Below are positions 42,754-50,738 of a stretch of 50,977 nt of DNA, piece by piece (the first letter of the stretch is position 1; each line of letters begins with the position of its first letter). The stretch spans positions 1-50,977 of the IMG/VR virus record IMGVR_UViG_3300024974_000003, one strand, 5' to 3'. This DNA is from a virus. Below the pieces are notes generated by a model, which made no database searches, had not been told where the DNA came from, and saw only the letters and a program-made list of their open reading frames with translations. Both the position numbers and the translations under genes were made by a program.

Positions 42754-43203
42754 ATGAGAATTTGTGCAGAATGTAAAAAAGAATACGATGGATTTCTAAT
42801 CAGTCATAGCGCAAAATATTGCAGTGAAGAATGTAGAAAAATCGTAAGAGGCAGAGTTAATTCTGTTCAGAAAAGCAGAAGAAAAGCTAAAATTAATTTA
42901 GGAGATGTGGATTTTATCGCCAAAGATGTTCACAGAAAATACAAACAAAGAGCACCTCATAGAGGATTGGAGTTTACTTTAACAATAGACTTTTTCAAGA
43001 AAAATGTAAAGGCAAATTGTCATTATTGCAATGAAATAATTCCAACAGTAGGTTTTGATAGAGTAGATAACTCGATAGGATATATTGAAAGTAATTCAGT
43101 TCCTTGCTGTGCAGACTGTAATCTTATGAAAAGAAGTTTGCCTTTAGACTTATTTTTAAAAAAGTGTAAGCAAATTTCAGAAAACCAAAATAATAAAAAA
43201 TAG
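42754..43203 (+). CDS. HNH-like zinc protein
   Basis: A 149-residue protein with an N-terminal CAEC-CSEEC zinc knuckle, basic middle and a C-terminal CHYCNE, FDRVDNSIGY, CCADCNLMK arrangement. The FDRVDNS and C-x-x-C order matches an HNH-type phage nuclease family. Final residues are basic. Confidence 0.6.
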   Translation: MRICAECKKEYDGFLISHSAKYCSEECRKIVRGRVNSVQKSRRKAKINLGDVDFIAKDVHRKYKQRAPHRGLEFTLTIDFFKKNVKANCHYCNEIIPTVGFDRVDNSIGYIESNSVPCCADCNLMKRSLPLDLFLKKCKQISENQNNKK

Positions 43204-43204
43204 T

Positions 43205-43366
43205 ATGGCAACATTAAACGAAATTGAAGCAAGGATTCAAGACCACGAAAAACGATTAATTGAGTTAAAAAACGACATACCGAATAATAAAGATAGGATT
43301 CGGGTAACCAATAATCTTATCGCATTTTGGAAAGGTCAAAAAAAGAAAGTGATTAAATCTAAATAA
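43205..43366 (+). CDS. Small coiled hypothetical protein
   Basis: A 53-residue frame beginning MATLNEIEARIQDHEKRLIE, helical and basic. It starts just after the HNH stop and ends just before the next gene. Function unknown. Confidence 0.5.
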   Translation: MATLNEIEARIQDHEKRLIELKNDIPNNKDRIRVTNNLIAFWKGQKKKVIKSK

Positions 43367-43369
43367 GCT

Positions 43370-43600
43370 ATGAGCGAAGACATCAAAAAAACACAAAAAG
43401 TAATCCTGTTCCCGGAAGACCCGGAAATCAATTTGGAAACAAAACAGGAAGTAATAATATCAGAAGATGCTCAGTATATCAGTATTGAACACGACGGAGA
43501 ATGTCTATGGATGAGTATTGACAACTTTGTCAAGTTATCGGAGCTAATTAACTCTGCTTTGAGCGAATTATCCATTGAAAATCATAAACGACTTTTATAA
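43370..43600 (+). CDS. Hypothetical acidic protein
   Basis: A 76-residue protein with KQEVIISEDAQYISIEHDGE and a SELINSALSELSIEN helix. No motif is recognised. Confidence 0.5.
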   Translation: MSEDIKKTQKVILFPEDPEINLETKQEVIISEDAQYISIEHDGECLWMSIDNFVKLSELINSALSELSIENHKRLL

Positions 43601-43601
43601 T

Positions 43602-43976
43602 ATGGAAATAAATTCACGCCCTATTTCAAATAGAAACGCAATAACAGGATGTTTTTTAAAAGGATCAATTCCACATAATAAAGGGAAAAAGTGGAAAGAT
43701 TTTATAGATGGTCGAAAAAAAAGAAAAATGCTTCGAGGTCTTGAACTTGGTAGAAAACAGATTAATCCAATAATTGCTGGATTTAATAAAAAAGCTATTG
43801 TGGGTATTAAAAACGGAAAAATGTATCCGTTTGAAAGTTCTGAAGATGCTTTTAGGAAAGTCGGAATTTGCGCCAGAAACATCCGAAGTTGTTGTGCTGG
43901 AAAAAGAAATTCAGCTGGTGGTATAAAATGGTTTTATGATTCTGATGTTGAAGTCTGGAAAAAATTATTGATATGA
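43602..43976 (+). CDS. NUMOD-type DNA-binding protein
   Basis: Start placed at ATG 43602. The 124-residue product is basic, with a KGSIPHNKGKKWKDF motif and a C-terminal YPFESSEDAFRKVGI, IRSCCAGKRNSAGGIKW pattern, as in NUMOD1/IENR repeats of homing endonucleases. No nuclease core is present, so it may be a stand-alone DNA-binding remnant. Confidence 0.6.
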   Translation: MEINSRPISNRNAITGCFLKGSIPHNKGKKWKDFIDGRKKRKMLRGLELGRKQINPIIAGFNKKAIVGIKNGKMYPFESSEDAFRKVGICARNIRSCCAGKRNSAGGIKWFYDSDVEVWKKLLI

Positions 43977-44218
43977 AATACAATATATCAGAATTACAAC
44001 AAGCAAATATTGATTTCAGAGAAGTTTTTGGCACTGGTTTAGGACCATATTTAGAAAGTCAAATTACAGCAATGACAGGACAATTAGTATTGAATATTAT
44101 TGATTTTCATAAATATTTAGAAAAAAAACATTCCGAAAATCATCAATCTTTTAACAAATTATTATCCGATAACTACGGAGAAAAAGGAATACAATTAATT
44201 AAAAAATTAACATTATGA
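43973..44218 (+). CDS. Hypothetical protein
   Basis: An 81-residue protein starting MKYNISELQQANIDFREVFG, helical. Its ATGA start overlaps the previous stop and its stop overlaps the next start. Function unknown. Confidence 0.5.
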   Translation: MKYNISELQQANIDFREVFGTGLGPYLESQITAMTGQLVLNIIDFHKYLEKKHSENHQSFNKLLSDNYGEKGIQLIKKLTL

Positions 44219-45102
44219 CATACGGATATTTAAGGGTTTCCTCTGATAGGCAAGATGTTGAAAATCAAAAAACAGGAGTTGTAGAAAAATGCACATCTTT
44301 AGGTTTGGTAATTGACAAGTGGATAAGCGATGAGGGTATTTCAGGTACAAAAGAGCCAGAAAAAAGAGCTTTAGGAGGGCTTTTAAAAAAAATGAAAAAA
44401 GGAGATGTTATAATTTCTTCTGAATTATCGAGGTTGGGGCGTAATTTGTTTATGATTATGCGAATTTTAGAACACTGTATGAAGTCTGAAGTGAAAGTTT
44501 ATACAGTAAAAGATGGTTATGAACTTGGCGATAATATTACGTCTAAAGTTTTGGCTTTTGCTTTTGGTTTAGCAGCCGAAATTGAGCGTGATATGATTTC
44601 AAAAAGAACTAGGGAAGCATTGCAGAAGAGAAAAGCAGATGGAGTTATTCTAGGACGTCCGGTTGGTCAACGAAACAATATAAAAAAATGTGATAAGCTT
44701 AAAGATGACATCATAAAATACAATCAAATGGGTTTGTCGATGTCAAGAATTGGAAAATTGTTAAAATGTCATCGACTAACAATTTCAAACTTTATGAAAG
44801 AAAATAATATTAAACCTTTTCACAAAGGAGCAAATTTAGACAAGGTAGATGCATTGATGGAAAATTACAAGCCATCGATCAGGCTGTTTTTACAACAAGG
44901 ATTAAGACATACCGAAATTGCTATTAGATTAAGCGATGATTATCAAACTAAAATTTCTTCATCAAGGCTTGAAAAATACATCTCAAACAATGAAGATTTA
45001 CACAAAGAATTGAGAATTGCACAGGATGAAAAAAGAATGAAAGCTAATGGTTCGTTGAATAGAAGTAAAGATAAAGCTCTTCTTATGGCAGGTGCTGTTT
45101 AA
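44215..45102 (+). CDS. Serine recombinase / invertase (resolvase family)
   Basis: A 295-residue protein with YLRVSSDRQD carrying the catalytic serine (S9), then SELSRLGRNLF and the AAEIERDMISKRTREAL helix of the catalytic domain, and a C-terminal helix-turn-helix region and further helices. It could invert or resolve DNA. It is the second recombinase in this genome, besides the tyrosine integrase. No inverted target sites are evident near it. Confidence 0.85.
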   Translation: MTYGYLRVSSDRQDVENQKTGVVEKCTSLGLVIDKWISDEGISGTKEPEKRALGGLLKKMKKGDVIISSELSRLGRNLFMIMRILEHCMKSEVKVYTVKDGYELGDNITSKVLAFAFGLAAEIERDMISKRTREALQKRKADGVILGRPVGQRNNIKKCDKLKDDIIKYNQMGLSMSRIGKLLKCHRLTISNFMKENNIKPFHKGANLDKVDALMENYKPSIRLFLQQGLRHTEIAIRLSDDYQTKISSSRLEKYISNNEDLHKELRIAQDEKRMKANGSLNRSKDKALLMAGAV

Positions 45103-45399
45103 AATCTCCTGTAACGCAAACTGCTAGGCGTCAGTACGACTGCAATGAGTATTACGATTAGCCAGCGTTATTTTTTACAATAAAATCCGAATTCCCTTGA
45201 TACTTCCAAAATGTCAACCCAATATTGCTCTATAATTAACACTAAAAAAGCAATACTATGGCACTATTATTATTTACTCCGAGAACCACAATCGATGCAA
45301 ATTTATTTCAACACCGTTTAGACAATTCTTGCTATCACGCTGAATGAAGTATTGGGATTGAATTCTAAACGAATTTATAAATAATCTAAACTAAAATAT
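45103..45399 (+). other. Intergenic region with possible structured RNA
   Basis: About 300 bases without a confident gene. AACGC (45113-45117) pairs with GCGTT (45165-45169), GCTA (45123-45126) with TAGC (45159-45162), and an internal CAGT-ACG-ACTG hairpin lies at 45132-45142; a T run follows (45171-45176). This could be a terminator with an extended stem or a small RNA. A 29-codon frame at 45258-45347 (MALLLFTPRTTIDANLFQ...) is too weak to call. Confidence 0.45.
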
Positions 45400-46047
45400 A
45401 TGAACACTTACTCAAAATTTGCACCCAATGTATTTGTGGCCAAATGTCCAGAAATGCACGAAAAAGGAGAAGAAATCCTTTTAGAAACCAAATATGGAAA
45501 CCTTCACGAATGTATTGTTTTCAACCTCGTTCATCGAGATAAAGAAGGAAACTTCTACTATTCGATAGTTAGAGCTGATGGCTTCAACGTTCAAGAATTC
45601 GCAAAAGCCAAAGCAGAACGGTATCATAACTGGGCAAATTCACGAGAAAGCAAATCAACTGAATACTATGAAGCATCCCAAGAGGGAAAAGATTTTCTAG
45701 CATTGGCAGAACCAATTAAAATTGGACACCATTCAGAAAAACGTCATCGTGCTCTGATCGAACGCAATTACAATAGAATGGCAAAATCTGTAGAGAACAC
45801 CAAAATTGCTGAACAACACGAAAGTAAAGCGGAATACTGGGAAAGCAAAGCAAATGTCATAAATCTTTCAATGCCGGAATCAATTGAGTTTTATGAGTAC
45901 AAACTTGAAGAGGCAAAGATGATTCATGAAGGATTGAAGTCCGGAACAATCGAAAAAAGACATTCTTATTCACTTACTTACGCAAAGAAAGATGTCAACA
46001 AATTTGAGAGTCTTTTGAAAGATGCACAAAAACTTTGGGGAGAATGA
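45400..46047 (+). CDS. DUF3560 domain protein
   Basis: A 215-residue protein. After an N-terminal beta part (VFNLVHRDKEGNFYYSIVRAD) it has the long DUF3560 pattern: AKAERYHNWANSRESKSTEYYEAS, then IKIGHHSEKRHRALIERNYN and the YWESKANVINL segment. Family function is unknown; it is common on plasmids and phages. Confidence 0.8.
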   Translation: MNTYSKFAPNVFVAKCPEMHEKGEEILLETKYGNLHECIVFNLVHRDKEGNFYYSIVRADGFNVQEFAKAKAERYHNWANSRESKSTEYYEASQEGKDFLALAEPIKIGHHSEKRHRALIERNYNRMAKSVENTKIAEQHESKAEYWESKANVINLSMPESIEFYEYKLEEAKMIHEGLKSGTIEKRHSYSLTYAKKDVNKFESLLKDAQKLWGE

Positions 46048-46259
46048 TTATAGATTTTAAAACATCAAATTTAGAAGTAACAATCAACAATGTGAACGAT
46101 ATTGAAGGCTTAAATCGATATAAAAATACTGCTGAAGGTGCAATAATCCATTGGAAAAAGCAAAAAGAAAGCAATTATCCGACAGCCGATGAAAATATTC
46201 AATTCTTTACCGAAGCTTTAAATCTTTGTAACTCAAAAATTAAAAAAGCAAGTAAGTAA
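46044..46259 (+). CDS. Hypothetical protein
   Basis: Start at ATG 46044, which overlaps the previous stop (ATGA); the TTG at 46035 is less likely. It encodes 71 residues with a helical, charged middle. No family is recognised. Confidence 0.5.
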   Translation: MIIDFKTSNLEVTINNVNDIEGLNRYKNTAEGAIIHWKKQKESNYPTADENIQFFTEALNLCNSKIKKASK

Positions 46260-46322
46260 TATAAAATACTAACATTCAATTATTTATAACTAAGCTACTT
46301 ATTACAAGTGATTTTGTTATTA

Positions 46323-46363
46323 TAACATATTTTGCAACATAATAACATATTTTGTTACATTTG
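46323..46363 (+). promoter_or_regulatory. Promoter with two operator repeats before the methyltransferase
   Basis: TAACATATTTTG at 46323-46334 and again at 46343-46354, 20 bp apart. The TTTG at 46331-46334, a 21-base spacer and TACATTTG at 46356-46363 form a promoter. The same words occur in the palindrome before the large terminase. Confidence 0.65.
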
Positions 46364-46399
46364 TAGTATAATGTAACCAAAGAAAAATATTTCAAAAAA

Positions 46400-47881
46400 A
46401 TGACTTCACAAACTATCGCTTCCAGAATCATCAAAACAGAGTTAATAAATTGGCGAGAGCTTCAATTCATCCAACAGGAAAACTTCAAAGAATGGGTAAA
46501 CAATGGCGCTGAAAAGTTAGTTGAGTCAATATTAAAATACCAATTCATTGCTCCGTTTATGGTTTGGCATTCTGAAGGCGTGAACTATTGCCTTGATGGT
46601 CGCCATAGGTTTTTAGATTTGGAAAAAGTATCATTGTCCGGTAGTTCAGTTCCGGAGTTTCTTCCAGCCACTTTTGTTGATTGTGCCAATATGAAAGAAG
46701 CAGCCGAATTGGTTTTGGTTTATTCAAGTAACTATGCAAAAATTACCCAGCAAGGACTTCTTGAATTTGTCAATAATTTTGATTTGGACTTTCCGGATAT
46801 GCAAGCGATGTTAAATATTGCAGATTTTGACGAAATCGCTTTCCAGGGATTGATGAATAAAAACGATTCAGAAAACAATCTGATCATTCCATCATCATTG
46901 AAAGATAGTTTTATATTTCCTCCGTTTTCAATTTTAGACACACGCTCTGGAGTATGGCAGGAACGAAAACGTAAATGGCTATCTCTTGGTTTCAACTCAC
47001 AAGAAACCCGAGAAGATGTTGAGCTTATTGCAAAAAGTGGCCAATCAACAGCAATCTATGAACTTCGAAATAAAATGCGTGAAAACTTAGGACGTGACCC
47101 CGAGTGGGATGAAATCCTTGATTATGCAAAGAAAAAAGGAATGCACGTTTACGAAGGTGCCAGTATTTTTGATCCGGTGTTATGTGAGCTTCTGTACAAG
47201 TGGTTCTGTACTAACGGAGGTTCTGTACTTGACCCATTTGCCGGTGGTTCTGTTCGTGGTATCGTTGCCGGAGTTCTTGGTTATCCTTATTCCGGAATTG
47301 ATTTGCGCCTGGACCAAGTAGAAGCCAACAGAAAACAATCCGCTTTGTTGAGCCTTGAAAATGTAGAATGGTTTGATGGCGATAGCAATGAGGTTCTGGA
47401 CACTTATAAACCTCACGATGGATTTGATTTTCTTATGAGCTGCCCTCCTTATGCCGACTTAGAAAAATATAGCGATGATCCTAAAGACTTATCAAATATG
47501 GATTATGAGGATTTCAAAACTGTTTATTTCAGCATCATTAAAAAGTCTGTTGAGCAATTGAAAGAAGATCGTTTCGCTTGCTTTGTCGTTGGTGATGTTC
47601 GTGACAAAAAAGGATTTTATTACAACTTTGTGGGCGATACTGTGCGAGCTTTTGAAGAAGCTGGAGCAAAGTACTATAATGAAATTATATTGGTAAACGT
47701 GGTAGGTTCTTTGGCCATTCGTGTTCGTCGCCAGTTTAACGGTGGAAGAAAAGTTGGCAAGATGCACCAAAATGTGTTGGTGTTTTACAAAGGTGACCCA
47801 AAGAAAATCAAAGAAAACTATCCTGAATTAAACTTGGGAGATGACTTGGAAGCAATCAGTAATGAATTAACCGAAATTTAA
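46400..47881 (+). CDS. ParB-domain DNA methyltransferase
   Basis: A 493-residue fusion. The N-terminal part has a ParB-like nuclease fold (CLDGRHRFL at 64-72, then helices). The C-terminal part is a DNA methyltransferase: VLDPFAGGSVRG at 276-287 binds S-adenosylmethionine and SCPPY at 347-351 is the catalytic motif. The SCPPY form fits amino-methylation of cytosine or adenine. It probably protects phage DNA from host restriction. Confidence 0.8.
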   Translation: MTSQTIASRIIKTELINWRELQFIQQENFKEWVNNGAEKLVESILKYQFIAPFMVWHSEGVNYCLDGRHRFLDLEKVSLSGSSVPEFLPATFVDCANMKEAAELVLVYSSNYAKITQQGLLEFVNNFDLDFPDMQAMLNIADFDEIAFQGLMNKNDSENNLIIPSSLKDSFIFPPFSILDTRSGVWQERKRKWLSLGFNSQETREDVELIAKSGQSTAIYELRNKMRENLGRDPEWDEILDYAKKKGMHVYEGASIFDPVLCELLYKWFCTNGGSVLDPFAGGSVRGIVAGVLGYPYSGIDLRLDQVEANRKQSALLSLENVEWFDGDSNEVLDTYKPHDGFDFLMSCPPYADLEKYSDDPKDLSNMDYEDFKTVYFSIIKKSVEQLKEDRFACFVVGDVRDKKGFYYNFVGDTVRAFEEAGAKYYNEIILVNVVGSLAIRVRRQFNGGRKVGKMHQNVLVFYKGDPKKIKENYPELNLGDDLEAISNELTEI

Positions 47882-47893
47882 TAGATAATTTGA

Positions 47894-47923
47894 AGTAATT
47901 TTGAGCAAAATCTTAAAATTACT
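47894..47923 (+). promoter_or_regulatory. Inverted repeat before a small gene
   Basis: AGTAATTTT (47894-47902) and AAAATTACT (47915-47923) pair around a 12-base loop, ending three bases before the ATG at 47927. It could be an operator or a hairpin limiting translation. Confidence 0.4.
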
Positions 47924-47926
47924 CTC

Positions 47927-48166
47927 ATGGACGATAAAAAACAAGTTGAAATTATGAGTGCTACAGTCAATTCAATCAAAGAACTTTTAGAAAAAAGACT
48001 TTCAAATAGATTAGATGCTTTAGAAGCAATTGCTACATCTACACTTGATAATGTTCCAGAATCAATTCAAAAGATGCGTGAAGAAGAAGCGTCTAAAACA
48101 AGGGCAGTAATTCAAGAGCAAATGGATATTCTCGATATAATAAAATCATTATTCCCAAATACATAA
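47927..48166 (+). CDS. Small coiled-coil protein
   Basis: A 79-residue acidic helical protein beginning MDDKKQVEIMSATVNSIKEL. It is directly before the small terminase gene. Function unknown. Confidence 0.5.
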   Translation: MDDKKQVEIMSATVNSIKELLEKRLSNRLDALEAIATSTLDNVPESIQKMREEEASKTRAVIQEQMDILDIIKSLFPNT

Positions 48167-48171
48167 GTTTT

Positions 48172-48633
48172 ATGGCAGGCATTAGGTCAAGTAATTTAGA
48201 AACAGAAAAGCGAGTATTCACCATTCAAGGCTGGATAATCAATGGTGTGCCTGATTATTTGATTTTAAAGAATATTGAGCAGCAGTTTAAAAATAAAAAT
48301 GGTATATTTTTAAGTAGAAGTCAATCAAAAAAACTACTCCAAAAGGCTTACAAGATTTGGCACGAAGAACAGGAGGCTACTGTCGAACAAAAGAGGTCGT
48401 TAAAAATTGCAGAACTAAAGCAGGATGTTAGATCAATGGGGTCTGAATTTAAAAATACACCGCAAGGAATGGCCGTTTTGTTGAATTACAAAAAGGAAAT
48501 AAATAAGCTCGAAGCAATTTATCCTGTTACTAAAATAATGATTCAAGGAGATAAAGAAAATCCTTTGGTGATAACTGATTCTAAAGAAAGAGAAGCACGT
48601 ATCGCTGAACTGATAGCAAAATCAAAAAAATAA
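48172..48633 (+). CDS. Putative small terminase subunit
   Basis: A 153-residue helical protein with an N-terminal part resembling the DNA-binding region of small terminase subunits (FTIQGWIINGVPDYLILKNI) and a coiled C-terminal part. It precedes the large terminase. Recognises phage DNA ends by analogy with the family. Confidence 0.6.
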   Translation: MAGIRSSNLETEKRVFTIQGWIINGVPDYLILKNIEQQFKNKNGIFLSRSQSKKLLQKAYKIWHEEQEATVEQKRSLKIAELKQDVRSMGSEFKNTPQGMAVLLNYKKEINKLEAIYPVTKIMIQGDKENPLVITDSKEREARIAELIAKSKK

Positions 48634-48645
48634 ATTTGATTTTTT

Positions 48646-48688
48646 AATAACATATTTTGCAATTAAATTGTAAAATATGTTATTTTTG
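48646..48688 (+). promoter_or_regulatory. 39-bp palindrome and promoter before large terminase
   Basis: Arms 48646-48664 and 48666-48684 are complementary at 18 of 19 positions. The TTTG at 48656-48659, a 21-base spacer and TATTTTTG (48681-48688) form a promoter inside the palindrome. The arm contains TAACATATTTTG, as before the methyltransferase gene. Confidence 0.75.
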
Positions 48689-48729
48689 ATGAATACAAGT
48701 AAATAGATTTGGATTTAAAAAAATAAATA

Positions 48730-50196
48730 ATGCTAAACCTTACAGAAGAAGAAGCAATAGAATTAGAATCCCTATTAATACAGCGTAGATCAGATATTTT
48801 AAGAAAAAGTTTTTTTAAATTCTTTTGTGAATTCTGGAGCGAAATAATACCCGATGAACTTTATCTCAACTGGCACATTAAATTTTTATGTGATGAACTT
48901 CAAAAAATAGCTGAAGGTGTAATTCGTGGTGACAAACTTAACGATGATTTAGTTTGTAATATTTGTCCAGGAACTACAAAATCAACTATTATTTCAATCA
49001 TACTTCCTGCTTGGATGTGGACACGAAAACCAGATTGCGTTTCGCTTTGCAATACCATTTCAGATAGGAATGCAAATGAATTTTCTCAAAAGTTCAGGGA
49101 CATTGTAATGAGCGAAAAATACAAACTTTACTTTCCTGAAATAATCATTCGCAACGATAGTACCGCCGTAATGCGTGTTAAAAATACTCACGGAGGCGCA
49201 CGCCGCCAATATACAACCAAATCAAAAATAACTGGAGACCACGGACATATAAGAATTGATGATGATCCTATGGCGTTTCAAGATGCCCGAAGCGATGCCG
49301 AAAGCGAAAGATGTATTGATGGATATAAAGCATATTCAACACGTGAAAAGAAAAACGCTTACGTTCCGTACATTTTATTTATGCAGCGATTATCAGCGCA
49401 AGATACCTGCACGTATGTTTTTAAAACAAAGCCAACAATTAAAAAAATAATTCTGCCGGCTTGGGATAATGGAAAAATATATCCTGTTGAATTAAAAGAA
49501 AAATATGTAGATGGTCTTTTGAATCCAAAACATATTAATCAGGATTTTTTAGATAAAAAGAAATTAACACTTGGAGATTTACAGTATTTGGCTGAATATG
49601 GCCAAGATTGCGAAACAAGCGAAGGTTATCTATATACCGTTCAAAAAATCAATGAAATCGAACAAAAAGGAATCAGCATAGCTGTTTGTGACCCTGCCGA
49701 AGATGGCGATTGCTATACCGCGACTGTTTTTGCTTATATCCATTCAAATAAATGCTTTATCCACGATATTATTTATACACAAGTTTCGCCAGAAGATAAG
49801 ATGAACGGCGATGAGGTTGCGGTTATTGGAACGCATAATTTAAACATAAACAAAGCAAAACAGCACAAACCATACGCTTTTTATATTGAAAAAGACGGGA
49901 TTGGCAATAGTTACGGAAAAGCAATAAAATCAAAATATCCACTTGTAGTTCCATTCGCTGCCAAAGGAGGGCGCACAGATGGACCAAAAGAAGATCGTAT
50001 TTATGCTAAAGGAAATATCATTTCAAAATACTTTTATTTTCTTGAACAATCTCCAAGTTTACAATATGAAAATGCAGTAAATCATCTAACAACTTATAAA
50101 AGAGTTGGTAAAAATAAATTCAAAGACATTGAGGATGCTTTGACTTCGCTCGCAACAATTATAGAAAAAAACCAATTAATTAATTTTTATGGATAA
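48730..50196 (+). CDS. Large terminase subunit (TerL)
   Basis: A 488-residue protein. Walker A is CPGTTKST (about 79-86), Walker B is IRIDDD (174-179), and the nuclease domain starts near VCDPAEDGDCY (about 319-329). It drives DNA packaging into proheads and cuts the concatemer. It has its own promoter with the palindrome and overlaps the next gene by eight bases. Confidence 0.9.
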   Translation: MLNLTEEEAIELESLLIQRRSDILRKSFFKFFCEFWSEIIPDELYLNWHIKFLCDELQKIAEGVIRGDKLNDDLVCNICPGTTKSTIISIILPAWMWTRKPDCVSLCNTISDRNANEFSQKFRDIVMSEKYKLYFPEIIIRNDSTAVMRVKNTHGGARRQYTTKSKITGDHGHIRIDDDPMAFQDARSDAESERCIDGYKAYSTREKKNAYVPYILFMQRLSAQDTCTYVFKTKPTIKKIILPAWDNGKIYPVELKEKYVDGLLNPKHINQDFLDKKKLTLGDLQYLAEYGQDCETSEGYLYTVQKINEIEQKGISIAVCDPAEDGDCYTATVFAYIHSNKCFIHDIIYTQVSPEDKMNGDEVAVIGTHNLNINKAKQHKPYAFYIEKDGIGNSYGKAIKSKYPLVVPFAAKGGRTDGPKEDRIYAKGNIISKYFYFLEQSPSLQYENAVNHLTTYKRVGKNKFKDIEDALTSLATIIEKNQLINFYG

Positions 50197-50476
50197 AAAT
50201 AACCAACCAAAAAAAATCCTTTGCAAATGTTGCGGTGCTGAAATTGCCAAACTATCAGGTGGTAAAGTAATTTTCGACAATATGAAAGCTCTTTCAATTA
50301 TTGAAGTATCGGTAATTGATAATTCAAAGGATGTGAAATGTAGGGGATGTGGAAAATGGAATAGTTTTGATCCTGAAAACAACCAAATATTAAACCATAC
50401 TCGAAAATCACAAGATATTCTTTTTGGATATGAAAGAAACATCGTGAAATTTAGAGGAAGCTTCAAAGATAAATAG
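50189..50476 (+). CDS. Zinc-ribbon protein
   Basis: A 95-residue protein with CKCCGAE and CRGCGKW, a four-cysteine zinc ribbon. Similar to small phage Com-like zinc proteins. Overlaps the terminase gene. Function unknown. Confidence 0.65.
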   Translation: MDKNNQPKKILCKCCGAEIAKLSGGKVIFDNMKALSIIEVSVIDNSKDVKCRGCGKWNSFDPENNQILNHTRKSQDILFGYERNIVKFRGSFKDK

Positions 50477-50477
50477 T

Positions 50478-50738
50478 ATGAAAATAGATGTAATCACATA
50501 CTTTGAGCAGAAAGATAGATTGTGTGGTGTTGGTTTTGATATGATAGAAAATATGGATTTATTTGATATTAATCCTCCATTCATAGAGGTTGCAAATGAA
50601 ATATATGATGATGAAATTTTTATTATCAATTCGCACGAATTTGGTGATTATGTATATCCAGTAGAAGGTGTTAATAGTTGGAGTGCTGATAATTTTATTC
50701 ATGTTGGAGTTTGGAAAATAAAATATAAAAATCAATGA
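50478..50738 (+). CDS. Hypothetical acidic protein
   Basis: An 86-residue acidic protein beginning MKIDVITYFEQKDRLCGVGF. No motif is recognised. It stops inside the start of the gene that crosses the junction (ATGA). Confidence 0.5.
   Translation: MKIDVITYFEQKDRLCGVGFDMIENMDLFDINPPFIEVANEIYDDEIFIINSHEFGDYVYPVEGVNSWSADNFIHVGVWKIKYKNQ

Noticed and set aside
45258-45347. 29-codon frame starting MALLLFTPRTT
   Set aside because: Too short and without coupling or homology signals; kept only as a note on the intergenic stretch.
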